Shown here in pieces: positions 18,823-29,479 of a stretch of DNA of 64,000 nucleotides. Made by a program: the position numbers and the translations under genes. The notes below the pieces were generated by a model. The model searched no databases, was not told where the DNA came from, and saw only the letters and a program-made list of their open reading frames with translations. The stretch lies in assembly GCF_023674425.1 (NCBI RefSeq), contig NZ_CP098401.1, forward strand, positions 992,001 through 1,056,000, given 5' to 3'. How positions within the stretch are numbered: the first letter of the stretch is position 1; every line of letters begins with the position of its first letter. The DNA is from Sphingomonas donggukensis (GTDB taxonomy: Bacteria; Pseudomonadota; Alphaproteobacteria; Sphingomonadales; Sphingomonadaceae).

Positions 18823-19386
18823 ATGAAGATCTCCGGCGTGGACATCCGTCCCGGCAACATCATCGAGTACGAGAACGGCATCTGGCGCGCGGTGAAGATC
18901 CAGCACACCCAGCCGGGCAAGGGCGGGGCGTATATGCAGGTCGAGCTGAAGAACCTGCGCGACGGCCGCAAGAACAACGTGCGCTTCCGCTCGGCGGAGA
19001 CGGTCGAGCGCGTCCGCCTCGACACCAAGGATTTCCAGTTCCTGTTCGCCGAGGGCGACGGCCTGGTCTTCATGGACAAGGAAACCTACGACCAAGTGAC
19101 GCTGCCCCGCGACCTGCTGGGCGACGCCGCCGCCTTCCTGCAGGACGGGATGGACGTGGTCATGGAGCTGTACGACGAGGAAGCGATCAGCGTGCAGCTA
19201 CCCGACACGGTCGAGGCGACCATCGTCGAGGCCGACGCCGTCGTGAAGGGCCAGACCGCCTCGTCCAGCTACAAGCCCGCCGTGCTCGAAAACGGCGTCC
19301 GCGTGATGGTCCCGCCGCACATCGGCGCGGGCACGCGGATTGTCGTGGACGTGTATGAGCAGACTTATGTGAAGCGTGCAGACTGA
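18823..19386 (+). CDS. efp: Elongation factor P
   Basis: 187 residues. Rescues ribosomes stalled at polyproline. Three domains: the N-terminal KOW-like domain with the PGKGG loop (Lys33 matches the modified Lys34 of E. coli), a central OB fold and a C-terminal OB fold ending [17 protein letters not shown]. No modification enzymes (epmA/B) are in the window. A hairpin begins at its stop codon. Confidence 0.97.
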   Translation: MKISGVDIRPGNIIEYENGIWRAVKIQHTQPGKGGAYMQVELKNLRDGRKNNVRFRSAETVERVRLDTKDFQFLFAEGDGLVFMDKETYDQVTLPRDLLGDAAAFLQDGMDVVMELYDEEAISVQLPDTVEATIVEADAVVKGQTASSSYKPAVLENGVRVMVPPHIGAGTRIVVDVYEQTYVKRAD

Positions 19387-19420
19387 GACGAAATAACTAA
19401 GGCTATTTCGCACAGTCTGC
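19378..19420 (+). terminator. Hairpin overlapping the efp stop codon
   Basis: GCAGACTG at 19378-19385 pairs with CAGTCTGC at 19413-19420, and the inner GAAATA pairs with TATTTC. There is no strong T-run, so a terminator role is likely but not certain. Further GC-rich hairpins (for example GCGGGC-TTT-GCCCGC near 19455-19469) follow. Confidence 0.5.
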
Positions 19421-19480
19421 CGCTCGGTCGGCGGGCGAAGCCCGACCGACGACGCGGGCTTTGCCCGCGGCGCTGATTTG

Positions 19481-19595
19481 AAAACCCTCTCCCGCTGGGA
19501 GAGGGCAGGGTGAGGGCAGGTCTCGATCTGCTCTGCCCTCACCCTCCCACCGGCCCTGCCGGCGGGCCCCTCCCTCTCCCACAGGGAGAGGGGTT
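19481..19595. repeat. CCCTCTCC/GGAGAGGG palindromic repeat, two inverted units
   Basis: Left unit CCCTCTCCCGCTGGGAGAGGG followed by CAGGGTGAGGGCAG; the right unit is the mirror image, CTGCCCTCACCCT with CCCTCTCCCACAGGGAGAGG at its end. This inverted pair resembles a REPIN. It lies just upstream of the IMPase gene, and a third unit lies directly after that gene. Confidence 0.8.
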
Positions 19596-19608
19596 AGTAG
19601 GAAGAGAC

Positions 19609-20409
19609 ATGGTTTCCCACTCCGGCCTCATCACCGTCATGGAACGCGCCGTCCGAAAAGCGGCGCCGCGGCTGCGTCGCGACTTCGGCGAGGTCCAGAA
19701 CCTCCAGGTCAGCCGCAAGGGGCCGGCCGACTTCGTGTCGATGGCCGACAAGCAGGCCGAGGAGACGATCGTCGCGGAACTGCGCAATGCGCGTCCCGAC
19801 TGGGGTCTGCTGGTCGAGGAAGCCGGGGAGATCAAGGGCGACCCGTCGAAGCCGCGGTGGATCGTCGATCCGCTCGACGGCACCACCAACTTCCTCCACG
19901 GCATCCCGCACTTCGCCATCTCGATCGCGGTCGATGATCCGGTCAACGGCATCACCCACGGCATGGTGTACCAGCCGATGACCGACGAGGGCTTCTGGGC
20001 GGAGAAGGGCCGCGGCGCCTGGGTGCAGGGCAATCGCCTGCGCGTGTCGTCGCGCCGCGACCTCGCCGACTGCATCGTTTCGACCGGCATCCCGTTCCTC
20101 GGCCACGGCGACTTCACCCAGTGGAGCCGCATCTTCGGCGCGGTCGCGCCCGAAGTCGCCGGTATCCGTCGCTTCGGCTCCGCCGCGCTCGACCTCGCCT
20201 GGGTCGCCGCGGGGCGGTACGATGCGTTCTGGGAAAGCGGGCTGAAGCCCTGGGACGTCGCCGCGGGCTATCTGCTGGTCAAGGAAGCCGGTGGGTTCAT
20301 CACCGACTACCGCGGCACCGACCGCGCGCTGGAAAAGGGCGAAGTGCTGGCCGCCAACGACCTGCTCCACTCGCGCCTCCACAAGCTGGTCGCGACCTCG
20401 CTGCGGTAA
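19609..20409 (+). CDS. Inositol monophosphatase family protein
   Basis: 266 residues from ATG 19609 (a GGAAGAG-type site precedes it). Mg-dependent phosphatase of the IMPase/SuhB family. Metal-binding motifs are present: EEAGE, DPLDGTTNFLHGIPHF and the C-terminal WDVAAGYLLVKEAGG. The substrate may be inositol phosphate or another sugar phosphate. It stands alone between efp and the nuo operon and is flanked on both sides by units of one repeat family. Confidence 0.95.
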   Translation: MVSHSGLITVMERAVRKAAPRLRRDFGEVQNLQVSRKGPADFVSMADKQAEETIVAELRNARPDWGLLVEEAGEIKGDPSKPRWIVDPLDGTTNFLHGIPHFAISIAVDDPVNGITHGMVYQPMTDEGFWAEKGRGAWVQGNRLRVSSRRDLADCIVSTGIPFLGHGDFTQWSRIFGAVAPEVAGIRRFGSAALDLAWVAAGRYDAFWESGLKPWDVAAGYLLVKEAGGFITDYRGTDRALEKGEVLAANDLLHSRLHKLVATSLR

Positions 20410-20442
20410 CCTCCCTCTCCCATCGGAGAGGGAGGTTACCGC
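20403..20442. repeat. Perfect 18-bp inverted repeat spanning the IMPase stop codon
   Basis: GCGGTAACCTCCCTCTCC, loop CATC, then its exact mirror. The TAA stop (20407-20409) lies in the left arm. It belongs to the CCCTCTCC repeat family seen at 19481 and is followed by GGGAAGGGTGAGGGCAG, the rest of that unit. No T-run follows; it could stop transcription or protect the mRNA 3' end. The remaining sequence up to nuoA (about 220 bp) shows no ORF. Confidence 0.8.
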
Positions 20443-20664
20443 GACCGCAGGTCGTGGGAAGGGTGAGGGCAGTCCGCTCACGAGAGCGCCTCCCCTCATC
20501 CAACCTGCGCTAGCCAGCAGGCGGGCAAGCTTCGGTATCCTTCTCCCTCCGGAGAAGATTCAGGCCCTATTTGAGAATCATTCTCACGCCCCAGACCCTT
20601 GCCCCTCCGGACACCCCGTCCTAAAGCCCCGCCATCCTTTTGTTCGCACTTGCGAGAGCGCATT

Positions 20665-21051
20665 TTGGTCGATCTGTCGCACTATCTGCCGATCCTGATT
20701 TTCCTCGGGATCGCGCTCGTCCTGTCGGGGGCGTTCGTCGTCCTGCCGATGGTCGCGTCGCGCTTTACCGGCGCGCACAAGCCGACGCCGGAGAAGCTGA
20801 CCGAATATGAGTGCGGCTTCCCCGCGTTCGAGGATTCGCGCAGCCAGTTCGACGTGCGCTTCTACCTCGTCGCCATCCTCTTCATCGTCTTCGATCTCGA
20901 AGCCGCGTTCATCTATCCGTGGGCGGTTTCGGTGTTCAAGCTGGGCGGCAGCGCCAGCTGGACCGCATGGTTCTCGATGATGATCTTCATCGCCGAACTC
21001 GCCCTCGGCCTCGTCTATGCCTGGAAGAAGGGAGCACTCGATTGGGAGTAG
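20665..21051 (+). CDS. nuoA: NADH-quinone oxidoreductase subunit A
   Basis: 128 residues from TTG 20665, with CGAGAG 6 nt upstream; no ATG fits the family start. Small membrane subunit at the junction of complex I arms. Three hydrophobic helices and the conserved [24 protein letters not shown] loop identify it. First gene of the nuo operon; its end overlaps nuoB. Confidence 0.96.
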   Translation: MVDLSHYLPILIFLGIALVLSGAFVVLPMVASRFTGAHKPTPEKLTEYECGFPAFEDSRSQFDVRFYLVAILFIVFDLEAAFIYPWAVSVFKLGGSASWTAWFSMMIFIAELALGLVYAWKKGALDWE

Positions 21052-21584
21052 AGCTCACCACGACGCCCCCTGCGGCTAACACGCTCCCCGATCAGGCGTT
21101 CTTCAACGACCTGAACGGCGAGCTGAACGACAAGGGCTTTCTGGTCACCTCGACCGAGGAGCTGTTCCAGTGGGCGCGCACCGGTTCGCTCTGGTGGATG
21201 ACGTTCGGTCTCGCGTGCTGCGCGGTCGAGATGATTCACGTCAACATGCCGCGCTACGACCTCGAACGCTTCGGCGCCGCCCCGCGCGCGAGCCCACGCC
21301 AGTCGGACGTGATGATCGTCGCCGGCACGCTGTGCAACAAGATGGCCCCTGCGCTGCGTCGCGTGTACGACCAGATGTCCGAGCCGAAATACGTGATCTC
21401 GATGGGATCGTGCGCCAACGGCGGCGGCTATTACCATTACAGCTACAGCGTCGTGCGCGGTTGCGACCGGATCGTGCCGGTCGACATCTACGTGCCCGGC
21501 TGCCCTCCCACCGCAGAGGCTTTGCTGTACGGCATCATGCAGCTCCAGCGGAAGATCCGCCGCAGCGGGACGATTGAGCGATGA
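21042..21584 (+). CDS. nuoB: NADH-quinone oxidoreductase subunit B
   Basis: 180 residues from TTG 21042, with GGGAG upstream, overlapping nuoA by 10 nt. Carries the N2 4Fe-4S cluster that passes electrons to quinone: ligands in [16 protein letters not shown] and [14 protein letters not shown] are intact. Its stop overlaps the nuoC ATG. Confidence 0.97.
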   Translation: MGVELTTTPPAANTLPDQAFFNDLNGELNDKGFLVTSTEELFQWARTGSLWWMTFGLACCAVEMIHVNMPRYDLERFGAAPRASPRQSDVMIVAGTLCNKMAPALRRVYDQMSEPKYVISMGSCANGGGYYHYSYSVVRGCDRIVPVDIYVPGCPPTAEALLYGIMQLQRKIRRSGTIER

Positions 21585-22411
21585 GGGCGCCCGCGCCCCG
21601 CTACACGCCCGACCTCAATCCGGGCACGATCGACGCGGCGAAGGCTGCGCTCGGCGACATGCTCGTCGAGGCGACCGATCTGGTCGGCGAGGTGTCGCTG
21701 ACGATCGCCCGCGACCGCTTGGTCGAGGCGATGATCGCGCTCCGCGACACGCCCGGCCTTGCCTATCAGCAGCTGATGGAGATCGCCGGCGTCGACTATC
21801 CGTCGCGGCCCGAGCGGTTCGACGTCGTCTATTGCCTGCTCAGCCTCACCCGCAACCACCGCATCCGCGTCCGCGTGCTGACCGACGAGGTGCAGCCCGT
21901 CCCGTCGGTCACCGGCATCTGGCCCGTCGCCGGCTGGCTGGAGCGCGAGGTGTACGACATGTACGGCGTGCTGTTCAGCGGCAACGCCGACCTGCGCCGC
22001 ATCCTGACCGACTACGGCTTCCGTGGCCATCCACAGCGCAAGGATTTCCCGCTCTCCGGCTATGTCGAGCTGCGCTATTCCGAGGAAGCGAAGCGCGTCG
22101 TCTATCAGACGGTCAGCCTTGCGCAGGATTTCCGCAACTTCGACTTCATGAGCCCATGGGAGGGTGCCGAATACATCCTGCCCGGCGACGAGAAGGGCGT
22201 GCAGCCCGAGGCAAAGGGCGCGCCGTCGCCGGTGACCGCCGACCAGCTGCAAAAGGCCGACGCCGCCGCTGCCGCCGCCAAGACCCCTCAGGTGGACAAG
22301 CCCAAGGTGACCAAAACCACCGCGCAGTCCGGCGCCGGCAAGGCCTCGCCACACGCCGGCGAGAAGCCCGCCGGTCCCGATGTTGTGCCGGGCAAGGGGC
22401 AGAACCAGTGA
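21581..22411 (+). CDS. nuoC: NADH-quinone oxidoreductase subunit C
   Basis: 276 residues. Peripheral-arm subunit. The 30-kDa subunit signature is seen in [27 protein letters not shown] and the [13 protein letters not shown] segment after it. Beyond about residue 205 the protein carries an Ala/Lys/Pro-rich low-complexity tail of some 65 residues that lies outside the usual core; the tail is probably flexible. Overlaps nuoB by ATGA and nuoD by GTGA. Confidence 0.96.
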   Translation: MRAPAPRYTPDLNPGTIDAAKAALGDMLVEATDLVGEVSLTIARDRLVEAMIALRDTPGLAYQQLMEIAGVDYPSRPERFDVVYCLLSLTRNHRIRVRVLTDEVQPVPSVTGIWPVAGWLEREVYDMYGVLFSGNADLRRILTDYGFRGHPQRKDFPLSGYVELRYSEEAKRVVYQTVSLAQDFRNFDFMSPWEGAEYILPGDEKGVQPEAKGAPSPVTADQLQKADAAAAAAKTPQVDKPKVTKTTAQSGAGKASPHAGEKPAGPDVVPGKGQNQ

Positions 22412-23643
22412 GCGAGTATCTCGACCAGATCGACCGCGACCTCGACGCCACCGACCCGACCCCGGGCGACGTCGAGATCCAGAACTACACGATCAATTTC
22501 GGTCCCCAGCACCCGGCCGCGCATGGCGTGCTGCGCCTCGTCATGGAGCTGGACGGGGAGATCGTCGAGCGGCTCGACCCGCACGTCGGCCTGCTCCACC
22601 GCGGCACCGAGAAGCTGATCGAGTACAAGACCTACCAGCAGGCGCTGCCGTATTTCGACCGGCTCGATTACTGCTCGCCGCTGTGCATGGAGCACAGCTA
22701 CGTGCTGGCGGTCGAGAAGCTGCTCGACCTCGAGGTGCCGCTGCGCGCCCAGTATCTCCGCGTGTTCTTCGCCGAGCTGACCCGCATCTCGAACCACATG
22801 CTGAACCTCGGCAGCCACGTCATGGACGTCGGCGCGATGACGCCGAACCTGTGGCTGTTCGAAATCCGCGAAGACTGCATGAATTTCTTCGAGCGTGTGT
22901 CGGGCGCGCGGATGCACTCCAACTATTTCCGTGTCGGCGGCGTGCATCAGGATGCGCCGCTGAAGCTGCTCGCCGACATCGGCGACTGGCTCGACACGCG
23001 CCTGCCACGCCTGTTCGAGGACGCGATCAGCCTGGTCGCCGAAAATCGCATCTTCAAGCAGCGCAACGTCGACATCGCCATCGTATCGCGTGACGACGCC
23101 GTGAAATGGGGCTTCTCCGGCCCGATGATCCGCGGCTCGGGTATCGCGTGGGATTTGCGCAAGTCGCAGCCGTACGACGTCTACGACCGCATGGAATTCG
23201 ACGTGCCGGTTGGCACCCGCGGCGATTGCTACGACCGCTTCATGGTGCGTGTCGAGGAAGTCCGCCAGTCGGCGCGGATCATGAAACAGTGCCTGGCCGA
23301 AATGCCCGAAGGCCCGATCATGACCACCGATCGCAAGGTCGGCCCGCCCAAACGCGGCGAGATGAAGCGCTCGATGGAGGCGCTCATCCACCACTTCAAG
23401 CTGTACACCGAGGGCTTCCACGTCCCTGCCGGCGAAGTATATGTCGCGACCGAGAGCCCCAAGGGCGAGTTCGGCGTGTATGTGGTCAGCGACGGCAGCA
23501 ACAAGCCGTACCGCTGCAAGATCCGCCCGACCGCGTTCAGCCATCTGCAAGCGATGGACTTCATGTCGCGCGGCCACATGCTGGCCGACACGACCGCGAT
23601 CCTCGGCGCACTCGACATCGTGTTCGGGGAGTGTGACCGGTGA
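22408..23643 (+). CDS. nuoD: NADH-quinone oxidoreductase subunit D
   Basis: 411 residues from GTG 22408. The 49-kDa subunit that forms the quinone-binding pocket with NuoB. Blocks seen: [46 protein letters not shown] and the C-terminal DIVFGECDR. Not fused to NuoC. A 114-bp gap follows, unusual for this operon. Confidence 0.98.
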   Translation: MSEYLDQIDRDLDATDPTPGDVEIQNYTINFGPQHPAAHGVLRLVMELDGEIVERLDPHVGLLHRGTEKLIEYKTYQQALPYFDRLDYCSPLCMEHSYVLAVEKLLDLEVPLRAQYLRVFFAELTRISNHMLNLGSHVMDVGAMTPNLWLFEIREDCMNFFERVSGARMHSNYFRVGGVHQDAPLKLLADIGDWLDTRLPRLFEDAISLVAENRIFKQRNVDIAIVSRDDAVKWGFSGPMIRGSGIAWDLRKSQPYDVYDRMEFDVPVGTRGDCYDRFMVRVEEVRQSARIMKQCLAEMPEGPIMTTDRKVGPPKRGEMKRSMEALIHHFKLYTEGFHVPAGEVYVATESPKGEFGVYVVSDGSNKPYRCKIRPTAFSHLQAMDFMSRGHMLADTTAILGALDIVFGECDR

Positions 23644-23765
23644 TGATGTCGTTCATTCGGTTTAGCCAACGGATGCCGAAATGGCTTCGCGTCTTGATGG
23701 GACTGATGTCGGGCGGTGCAGTTGTGGACGCGCGCCCAACGTCCAAGGATCAGAAGAATGGCTGA
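23640..23765 (+). CDS. Possible 41-residue ORF in the nuoD-nuoE gap
   Basis: GTG 23640 overlaps the nuoD stop, and the frame ([20 protein letters not shown]...) ends at TGA 23765, 5 nt inside nuoE. It has a basic amphipathic start and no known motif. The overlaps on both sides fit the operon's coupling style, but codon use is less GC-rich than its neighbours, and it could be only a spacer. Weak call. Confidence 0.25.
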   Translation: MMMSFIRFSQRMPKWLRVLMGLMSGGAVVDARPTSKDQKNG

Positions 23766-24429
23766 CGCCCCCCACATCCCCGACGAGGCCGAAACCCGCG
23801 CACGCTGGGGTTCGTTTGCCTGGACGGACGAAAACCAGACCAAGCGCAACGAGATCGTCGGGCGCTACCCCGCCGGGCGCCAGCAGTCTGCGTCGATCCC
23901 GCTGCTCGACCTTGCCCAGCGCCAGGTCGGGGCGGAGACGAACACGCAGGGCTGGCTCCCCGTGCCGGTGATCGAGTTCGTCGCGCGCGAGATCGGAGTA
24001 CCGTACATGCGCGTGTACGAGGTCGCGACCTTCTACACGATGTTCAACCTCGCCCCCGTCGGCAAATACCATGTGCAGGTCTGCGGCACGACGCCGTGCA
24101 TGCTGCGCGGGTCGGACGAGGTGCTGGCGGCGTGCAAGAACCACGGCCTCATCAAGGGCAAGACCACGCCCGACGGCCTGTTCACCCTGACCGAGGTCGA
24201 GTGCCTGGGCGTCTGCGCCAACGCGCCGATGGTGCAGATCAACGACGATAACTACGAAGACCTCGACTACGACCGCACCACCGCCGTGCTGCACGCGCTG
24301 GCGAACGGCGAGACGCCGCCGGCGGGATCGACGATCGGTCGCCGGACGAGCTGCCCCGAAGGCGGCCCGACCACGCTGACTGCGATGGTGCAGGAAAACC
24401 ACGATTACCGCCCGGAGTGGTCGGCATGA
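23758..24429 (+). CDS. nuoE: NADH-quinone oxidoreductase subunit E
   Basis: 223 residues from ATG 23758. Thioredoxin-like 24-kDa subunit with the N1a 2Fe-2S cluster; four cysteines are present in [11 protein letters not shown] and [10 protein letters not shown]. The C-terminal tail of about 45 residues after the fold is longer than in E. coli but usual for alphaproteobacteria. The stop overlaps the next small ORF as ATGA. Confidence 0.96.
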   Translation: MADAPHIPDEAETRARWGSFAWTDENQTKRNEIVGRYPAGRQQSASIPLLDLAQRQVGAETNTQGWLPVPVIEFVAREIGVPYMRVYEVATFYTMFNLAPVGKYHVQVCGTTPCMLRGSDEVLAACKNHGLIKGKTTPDGLFTLTEVECLGVCANAPMVQINDDNYEDLDYDRTTAVLHALANGETPPAGSTIGRRTSCPEGGPTTLTAMVQENHDYRPEWSA

Positions 24430-24587
24430 ACAAGACCGTCGTCACCATACTGACGATCATCGGCGCCATCGTCGTGCTAGGCTGGATCCTGAAGCTCAGC
24501 TTCAAGCTGCTCGGCGTCCTGATCGGCGCCGCCATCGTCATCGCCGTGCTGGCGGGCGGGCAGAAGCTGTTGGGAGGGCGCAAGTGA
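24426..24587 (+). CDS. Small membrane protein between nuoE and nuoF
   Basis: A 53-residue [22 protein letters not shown]..., ending [10 protein letters not shown]. It contains two hydrophobic stretches (about residues 5-23 and 28-45) around a short KLSFKLL segment and has a basic C-terminus. ATGA overlap with nuoE and GTGA overlap with nuoF make translation very likely. No named domain is recognised. It is not one of the 14 core subunits; an accessory or assembly role for complex I is inferred from position only. Confidence 0.72.
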   Translation: MNKTVVTILTIIGAIVVLGWILKLSFKLLGVLIGAAIVIAVLAGGQKLLGGRK

Positions 24588-25894
24588 GCCTCGCCGACAA
24601 GGACCGCATCTTCACCAACCTCTACGGCTTCCAGCCGTGGAGCGTCGATGCCGCCATCGCGCGCGGGGCGTGGGACAATACCAAGGCGCTGCTGGAGATC
24701 GGCGCGGACACGATCATCGACCGCGTCAAGGCGTCCGGCCTGCGCGGTCGCGGCGGGGCGGGCTTCCCGACCGGCATGAAATGGTCGTTCATGCCGAAGG
24801 AGCCGCGCCCTGACCGCCCGAACTTCCTGGTCATCAACGCCGACGAATCCGAACCCGGTTCGTGCAAGGACCGCGAGATCATCCGCCACGATCCGCATCT
24901 GCTGATCGAGGGCGCGCTGGTCGCCGGCTTCGCGATGCGTGCGCGTGCCGCCTACATCTACATCCGCGGCGAATATATCCGCGAGGCCGAGACGCTGTTC
25001 GCCGCCGTCGCCGAGGCATACGACCGCGGCTTCATCGGCAAGAACGCGTGCGGCTCGGGCTATGACTTCGACGTCTTCGTCCACCGCGGCGCCGGCGCCT
25101 ATATCTGCGGCGAAGAGACCGCGATGCTCGAATCGCTGGAGGGCAAGAAGGGCCAGCCGCGCCTGAAGCCGCCGTTCCCCGCGGGCGCGGGCCTCTACGG
25201 CTGCCCGACGACGGTCAACAACGTCGAATCGATCGCGGTCGCTCCGACGATCCTGCGCCGCGGGCCGGAATGGTTCGCGAGCTTCGGCGCAGAGAACAAC
25301 AAGGGCACCAAGCTCTTCCAGATCAGCGGCCACGTCGAGCGCCCTTGCGTGGTCGAGGAAGCGATGAGCATCCCCTTCCGCGAACTGATCGAAAAGCATT
25401 GCGGCGGCATCCGCGGCGGTTGGAACAACCTTCTCGCCGTCATTCCCGGCGGCTCGTCGGTCCCGCTCGTCCCCGCCGCGCAGATTATCGACTGCGCGAT
25501 GGACTTCGACGGGCTGAAGGCGGTCGGCTCCGGCCTCGGCACCGCGGCGATCATCGTCATGGACAAGTCGACCGACATCGTCCGCGCGATCAGCCGCCTG
25601 AGCTACTTCTACAAGCACGAAAGCTGCGGCCAGTGCACGCCGTGCCGCGAAGGCACCGGCTGGATGTGGCGCGTGATGGAACGGATGCGCACCGGCGACG
25701 CCGACATTTCCGAGATCGACACGCTGTACCAGGTGACCAAGCAGGTCGAAGGCCACACCATCTGCGCATTGGGCGACGCCGCGGCGTGGCCGATCCAGGG
25801 CCTCATCAAACACTTCCGCCCCGAAATGGAGCGCCGCATCGTCGAGCGCCAGGGCGGCGGCGATCTCTCGCCCATGCAAGAGGCGGCTGAATAA
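24584..25894 (+). CDS. nuoF: NADH-quinone oxidoreductase subunit F
   Basis: 436 residues from GTG 24584. The NADH- and FMN-binding 51-kDa subunit. NADH site [19 protein letters not shown]-site [19 protein letters not shown] (split here at its end), and the N3 4Fe-4S motif [13 protein letters not shown] are intact, with the fourth Cys in GHTICALGD. Shares TAATG with nuoG. Confidence 0.98.
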   Translation: MSLADKDRIFTNLYGFQPWSVDAAIARGAWDNTKALLEIGADTIIDRVKASGLRGRGGAGFPTGMKWSFMPKEPRPDRPNFLVINADESEPGSCKDREIIRHDPHLLIEGALVAGFAMRARAAYIYIRGEYIREAETLFAAVAEAYDRGFIGKNACGSGYDFDVFVHRGAGAYICGEETAMLESLEGKKGQPRLKPPFPAGAGLYGCPTTVNNVESIAVAPTILRRGPEWFASFGAENNKGTKLFQISGHVERPCVVEEAMSIPFRELIEKHCGGIRGGWNNLLAVIPGGSSVPLVPAAQIIDCAMDFDGLKAVGSGLGTAAIIVMDKSTDIVRAISRLSYFYKHESCGQCTPCREGTGWMWRVMERMRTGDADISEIDTLYQVTKQVEGHTICALGDAAAWPIQGLIKHFRPEMERRIVERQGGGDLSPMQEAAE

Positions 25895-27900
25895 TGCCTA
25901 AACTGACCGTTGACGGGATCGAGGTCGAAGTCCCCGCCGGCGCCACCGTGCTTCAGGCGTGCGAGGCTGCCGGCAAGGAAATCCCGCGCTTCTGCTATCA
26001 CGAGCGCCTCAGCATCGCCGGCAATTGCCGGATGTGCCTGGTCGAGGTGAAGCCCGGGCCGCCGAAGCCGCAGGCGTCGTGCGCGCTTCCTGCTGCCGAC
26101 AATCAGGAAATCCGTACCGACAGCGCGATGGTGAAGGCCGCGCGTGAAGGCGTGATGGAATTCCTGCTCATCAACCATCCGCTCGACTGCCCGATCTGCG
26201 ATCAGGGCGGCGAATGCGACCTGCAGGACCAGTCGGTCGCCTATGGCCGCGGCCATTCGCGCTACACCGAAAACAAGCGCGCGGTGACCGAGAAGTACAT
26301 GGGTCCGATCGTCAAGACGGTCATGACCCGCTGCATCCAGTGCACGCGCTGCATCCGTTTTGCCGAGGAAGTCGCCGGCGTCGAGGATATCGGCGCGATC
26401 TACCGCGGGGAGGCGATGCAGATCACCTCCTACCTCGAGAATGCGGTGCAGTCGGAGCTGTCGGGCAACGTCGTCGATCTCTGCCCGGTCGGCGCGCTCA
26501 CGTCGAAGCCCTATGCGTTCGAAGCGCGCCCGTGGGAGCTCAAGAAGACGCTCGCGATCGACGTGATGGACGCCGTCGGCACCAACATCCGCCTCGACAG
26601 CCGCGGGCGGCAGGTGCTGCGCGCGCTGCCGCGGATCAACGAGGACGTGAACGAGGAGTGGGCGCACGACAAGACGCGCCACGCGGTCGACGGCCTTGTC
26701 CGCCGTCGCCTCGACAAGCCGTATATCCGCAAGGACGGCAAGCTGGTGCCCGCGTCGTGGGACGAGGCGTTCTCCGCCATCGCCGCCGTCGCGGCGGACG
26801 CCGGATCGAGCGTCGCCGCGGTCCACGGCGACATGCTCGATTGCGAGACGATCTACGCGACCAAGGCGCTGCTGACCGCGCTCGGCTCGTCGCTGCACGA
26901 GGGGCGTCAGACCGGCGCGAGCTACGACACGTCCAGCCTCGCCGCGGTCAATTTCAACTCGACGATCGCCGGGGTCGAGCAGGCCGACGCGATCCTGATG
27001 GTCGGCACCAACGTCCGCTGGGAAGCGGCGCTGGTCAACACGCGCATCCGCAAGGCCGTCAAGAAGGGCGCAAAGGTCTTCGCGATCGGGCCGGAGACCG
27101 ACCTGACCTACAAGGTCGAATGGCTCGGCAACGATCTTTCGCTGCTCGGCAAGCTGCCCGAGGCGGTGCTGGAGGCGTTCAAGGACGCCAACTTCCCAAT
27201 GGTCATCGTCGGCGGCGTCCCGCTCAACACCGCACAGGGTGCCAGCCTCGGCCTCGTCGAGACGCTTGGCCTCGTCCGGGAAGGCTGGAACGGCTACAAC
27301 GTCCTGCACTTCTCGGCATCGCGCATGGGCAGCCTGTTGCTCGGCTTCACCAGCGCCGGCGGCATCGCCGATCTGGTCGCCGCGCAGCCGAAACTTGTGT
27401 TCTTCATGGGCGCGGACGAAGTGAACCACGCCGCGTTCGGTGACGCCTTCAAGGTGTTCGTCGGCCACCACGGCGACAATGGCGCGCACCACGCCGACGT
27501 GATCCTGCCGGGCGCCAGCTATGCCGAGAAGCCGGGGACGTATGTAAATCTGGAGGGCCGCGTCCAGCGTGGCGACCGCGCAGTGTTCCCGCCGGGCGAT
27601 GCGCGTGAGGACTGGGCGATCCTGCGGGCGCTCAGCGACAAGCTCGGCCGCACGCTCCCGTTCGACAGCTTCGATGAATTGCGCGCGGCGATGTATGCCG
27701 ATGTTCCGGCGCTTGCGAACGAAGGCTTGGTCGCGCTCGATTGGTCGGTGCCGAAACTCGGCACGCAGGCTTCGGGCGAAGTCGTCTATCCGATCAAGGA
27801 TTTCTACCTGACCAATTCGATCTGCCGGGCCTCGCCCACGATGCAGCGCTGCTCGGCCGAACTGATCCACGGCGAGGACTTTGCGGAGGCAGCGGAATGA
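25894..27900 (+). CDS. nuoG: NADH-quinone oxidoreductase subunit G
   Basis: 668 residues. 75-kDa subunit with a chain of Fe-S clusters. N-terminal 2Fe-2S ferredoxin domain ([18 protein letters not shown] with a further Cys), then the His/Cys cluster [18 protein letters not shown], then two 4Fe-4S sets in [15 protein letters not shown] and [14 protein letters not shown]. The rest is a molybdopterin-oxidoreductase-like domain without cofactor. Its stop overlaps nuoH. Confidence 0.98.
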   Translation: MPKLTVDGIEVEVPAGATVLQACEAAGKEIPRFCYHERLSIAGNCRMCLVEVKPGPPKPQASCALPAADNQEIRTDSAMVKAAREGVMEFLLINHPLDCPICDQGGECDLQDQSVAYGRGHSRYTENKRAVTEKYMGPIVKTVMTRCIQCTRCIRFAEEVAGVEDIGAIYRGEAMQITSYLENAVQSELSGNVVDLCPVGALTSKPYAFEARPWELKKTLAIDVMDAVGTNIRLDSRGRQVLRALPRINEDVNEEWAHDKTRHAVDGLVRRRLDKPYIRKDGKLVPASWDEAFSAIAAVAADAGSSVAAVHGDMLDCETIYATKALLTALGSSLHEGRQTGASYDTSSLAAVNFNSTIAGVEQADAILMVGTNVRWEAALVNTRIRKAVKKGAKVFAIGPETDLTYKVEWLGNDLSLLGKLPEAVLEAFKDANFPMVIVGGVPLNTAQGASLGLVETLGLVREGWNGYNVLHFSASRMGSLLLGFTSAGGIADLVAAQPKLVFFMGADEVNHAAFGDAFKVFVGHHGDNGAHHADVILPGASYAEKPGTYVNLEGRVQRGDRAVFPPGDAREDWAILRALSDKLGRTLPFDSFDELRAAMYADVPALANEGLVALDWSVPKLGTQASGEVVYPIKDFYLTNSICRASPTMQRCSAELIHGEDFAEAAE

Positions 27901-28949
27901 CCGCGTTCTTCCAGAATCTCGGGCTATCCTACGAGGGGGCGTGGCTGACCGCGACGATTGTCGGCATCCTCGTCATCGCGCTGCCGCTGATGTTGGCCGT
28001 CGCCATGATCATCTACGCCGATCGCAAGATCTGGGCGGCGATGGCGCTGCGCCGCGGACCGAACGTGGTCGGGCCGTTCGGCCTGCTCCAGTCGTTCGCC
28101 GACGGGTTGAAAGTGTTTCTCCAGGAAACCATCATTCCGTCCTCAGCCAACCGGGGTTTGTTCCTGATCGCGCCGATCATCACCTTCACGGTCGCGCTGA
28201 TCGTGTGGGCGGTGGTGCCGTTCAGCCCCGGCGCGGTCGTTGCCGACATCAACGTCGGGCTGCTCTACGTCCTCGCGGCGTCGAGCCTCGGCGTGTACGG
28301 CATCATCATCGCGGGCTGGGCGTCGAACTCGAAATATCCGTTCTTCTCCGCACTCCGCGCCGCGGCGCAGATGGTCAGCTACGAAGTCGCGATCGGGTTC
28401 ATCCTGATCTCGGTCGTGCTGTGGGCGGGCAGCTTCAACCTGTCGGCGATCGTCGTCGCGCAGACCGGGCATGTCTTCGGTCTGCTCAACGGCTTCGGCT
28501 TCAACCCGCTGCTGTTCCCGATGGCGGTCGTGTTCCTGATCTCCTCGATGGCCGAGACGCAGCGCGCGCCGTTCGACCTGACCGAGGCGGAGAGCGAGCT
28601 CGTCGCGGGCTACCAGACCGAATACAGCTCGATGGCGTTCGCGCTATTCTGGCTCGGCGAATATGCCAACGTTATCCTGATGTGCGCGCTCAACGCCATC
28701 CTGTTCTGGGGTGGATGGCTGCCCCCGCTGAACATCGACCTGATCCCGTGGTTCGACATTCCCGGCATCATCTGGCTGTTCGGCAAGATCCTGTTCTTCT
28801 TCTTCGTGTTCAGCTGGGTGAAGGCGACCGTGCCGCGCTATCGCTATGACCAGCTGATGCGCCTGGGGTGGAAAGTTTTCCTGCCGCTTTCGCTGTTCTT
28901 CGTGTTCCTCGTTTCGGGATATCTCATGCTCCAGCGGGTGCCGCTATGA
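27897..28949 (+). CDS. nuoH: NADH-quinone oxidoreductase subunit H
   Basis: 350 residues from ATG 27897. Membrane subunit shaping the quinone tunnel. Family motifs: [30 protein letters not shown] and [20 protein letters not shown], which is the acidic loop facing quinone. About eight membrane helices. ATGA overlaps on both sides. Confidence 0.97.
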   Translation: MTAFFQNLGLSYEGAWLTATIVGILVIALPLMLAVAMIIYADRKIWAAMALRRGPNVVGPFGLLQSFADGLKVFLQETIIPSSANRGLFLIAPIITFTVALIVWAVVPFSPGAVVADINVGLLYVLAASSLGVYGIIIAGWASNSKYPFFSALRAAAQMVSYEVAIGFILISVVLWAGSFNLSAIVVAQTGHVFGLLNGFGFNPLLFPMAVVFLISSMAETQRAPFDLTEAESELVAGYQTEYSSMAFALFWLGEYANVILMCALNAILFWGGWLPPLNIDLIPWFDIPGIIWLFGKILFFFFVFSWVKATVPRYRYDQLMRLGWKVFLPLSLFFVFLVSGYLMLQRVPL

Positions 28950-29431
28950 GTCTCGCCCAGGTCATCCGGTCGTTCACGCTGTGGGAGTTCATCAAGGCCC
29001 ACGCGCTGACCCTGCGCTATTTCTTCAAGCCCAAGGCGACGATCAACTATCCGTTCGAGAAGAACCCGATCTCGCCCCGTTTCCGCGGCGAGCATGCGTT
29101 GCGCCGCTATCCCAACGGCGAGGAACGCTGCATCGCGTGCAAGCTGTGCGAGGCGGTGTGCCCGGCGCTCGCCATCACGATCGAGGCCGAACCGCGCGAG
29201 GACGGCAGCCGCCGCACGACGCGCTACGACATCGACATGACCAAGTGCATCTACTGCGGGCTATGTGCAGAGGCGTGCCCGGTCGATGCCATCGTCGAGG
29301 GGCCGAACTTCGAATTCGCGACCGAAACGCGCGAGGAGCTGATCTACGACAAGGCCAAGCTGCTTGCGAACGGTGACCGCTGGGAACGCACCATCGCGGC
29401 CAATCTTGCCGCCGATGCGCCGTACCGGTAA
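28946..29431 (+). CDS. nuoI: NADH-quinone oxidoreductase subunit I
   Basis: 161 residues. Bears two 4Fe-4S clusters (N6a, N6b) through [12 protein letters not shown] and [12 protein letters not shown]. The N-terminal amphipathic helix and [25 protein letters not shown] are typical. A 48-bp gap to nuoJ follows, in which a 14-codon ORF (29439-29483) ends over the nuoJ start. Confidence 0.97.
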   Translation: MSLAQVIRSFTLWEFIKAHALTLRYFFKPKATINYPFEKNPISPRFRGEHALRRYPNGEERCIACKLCEAVCPALAITIEAEPREDGSRRTTRYDIDMTKCIYCGLCAEACPVDAIVEGPNFEFATETREELIYDKAKLLANGDRWERTIAANLAADAPYR

Positions 29432-29479
29432 GCGCGCGATGCGATCCAACTTTCCGATTTCGCTGGGGCTGAACTTCCT

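Noticed and set aside
19378..19470. A small RNA gene after efp from the stacked hairpins
   Set aside because: Hairpins are better explained as terminator and dispersed-repeat sequence; no promoter was seen.
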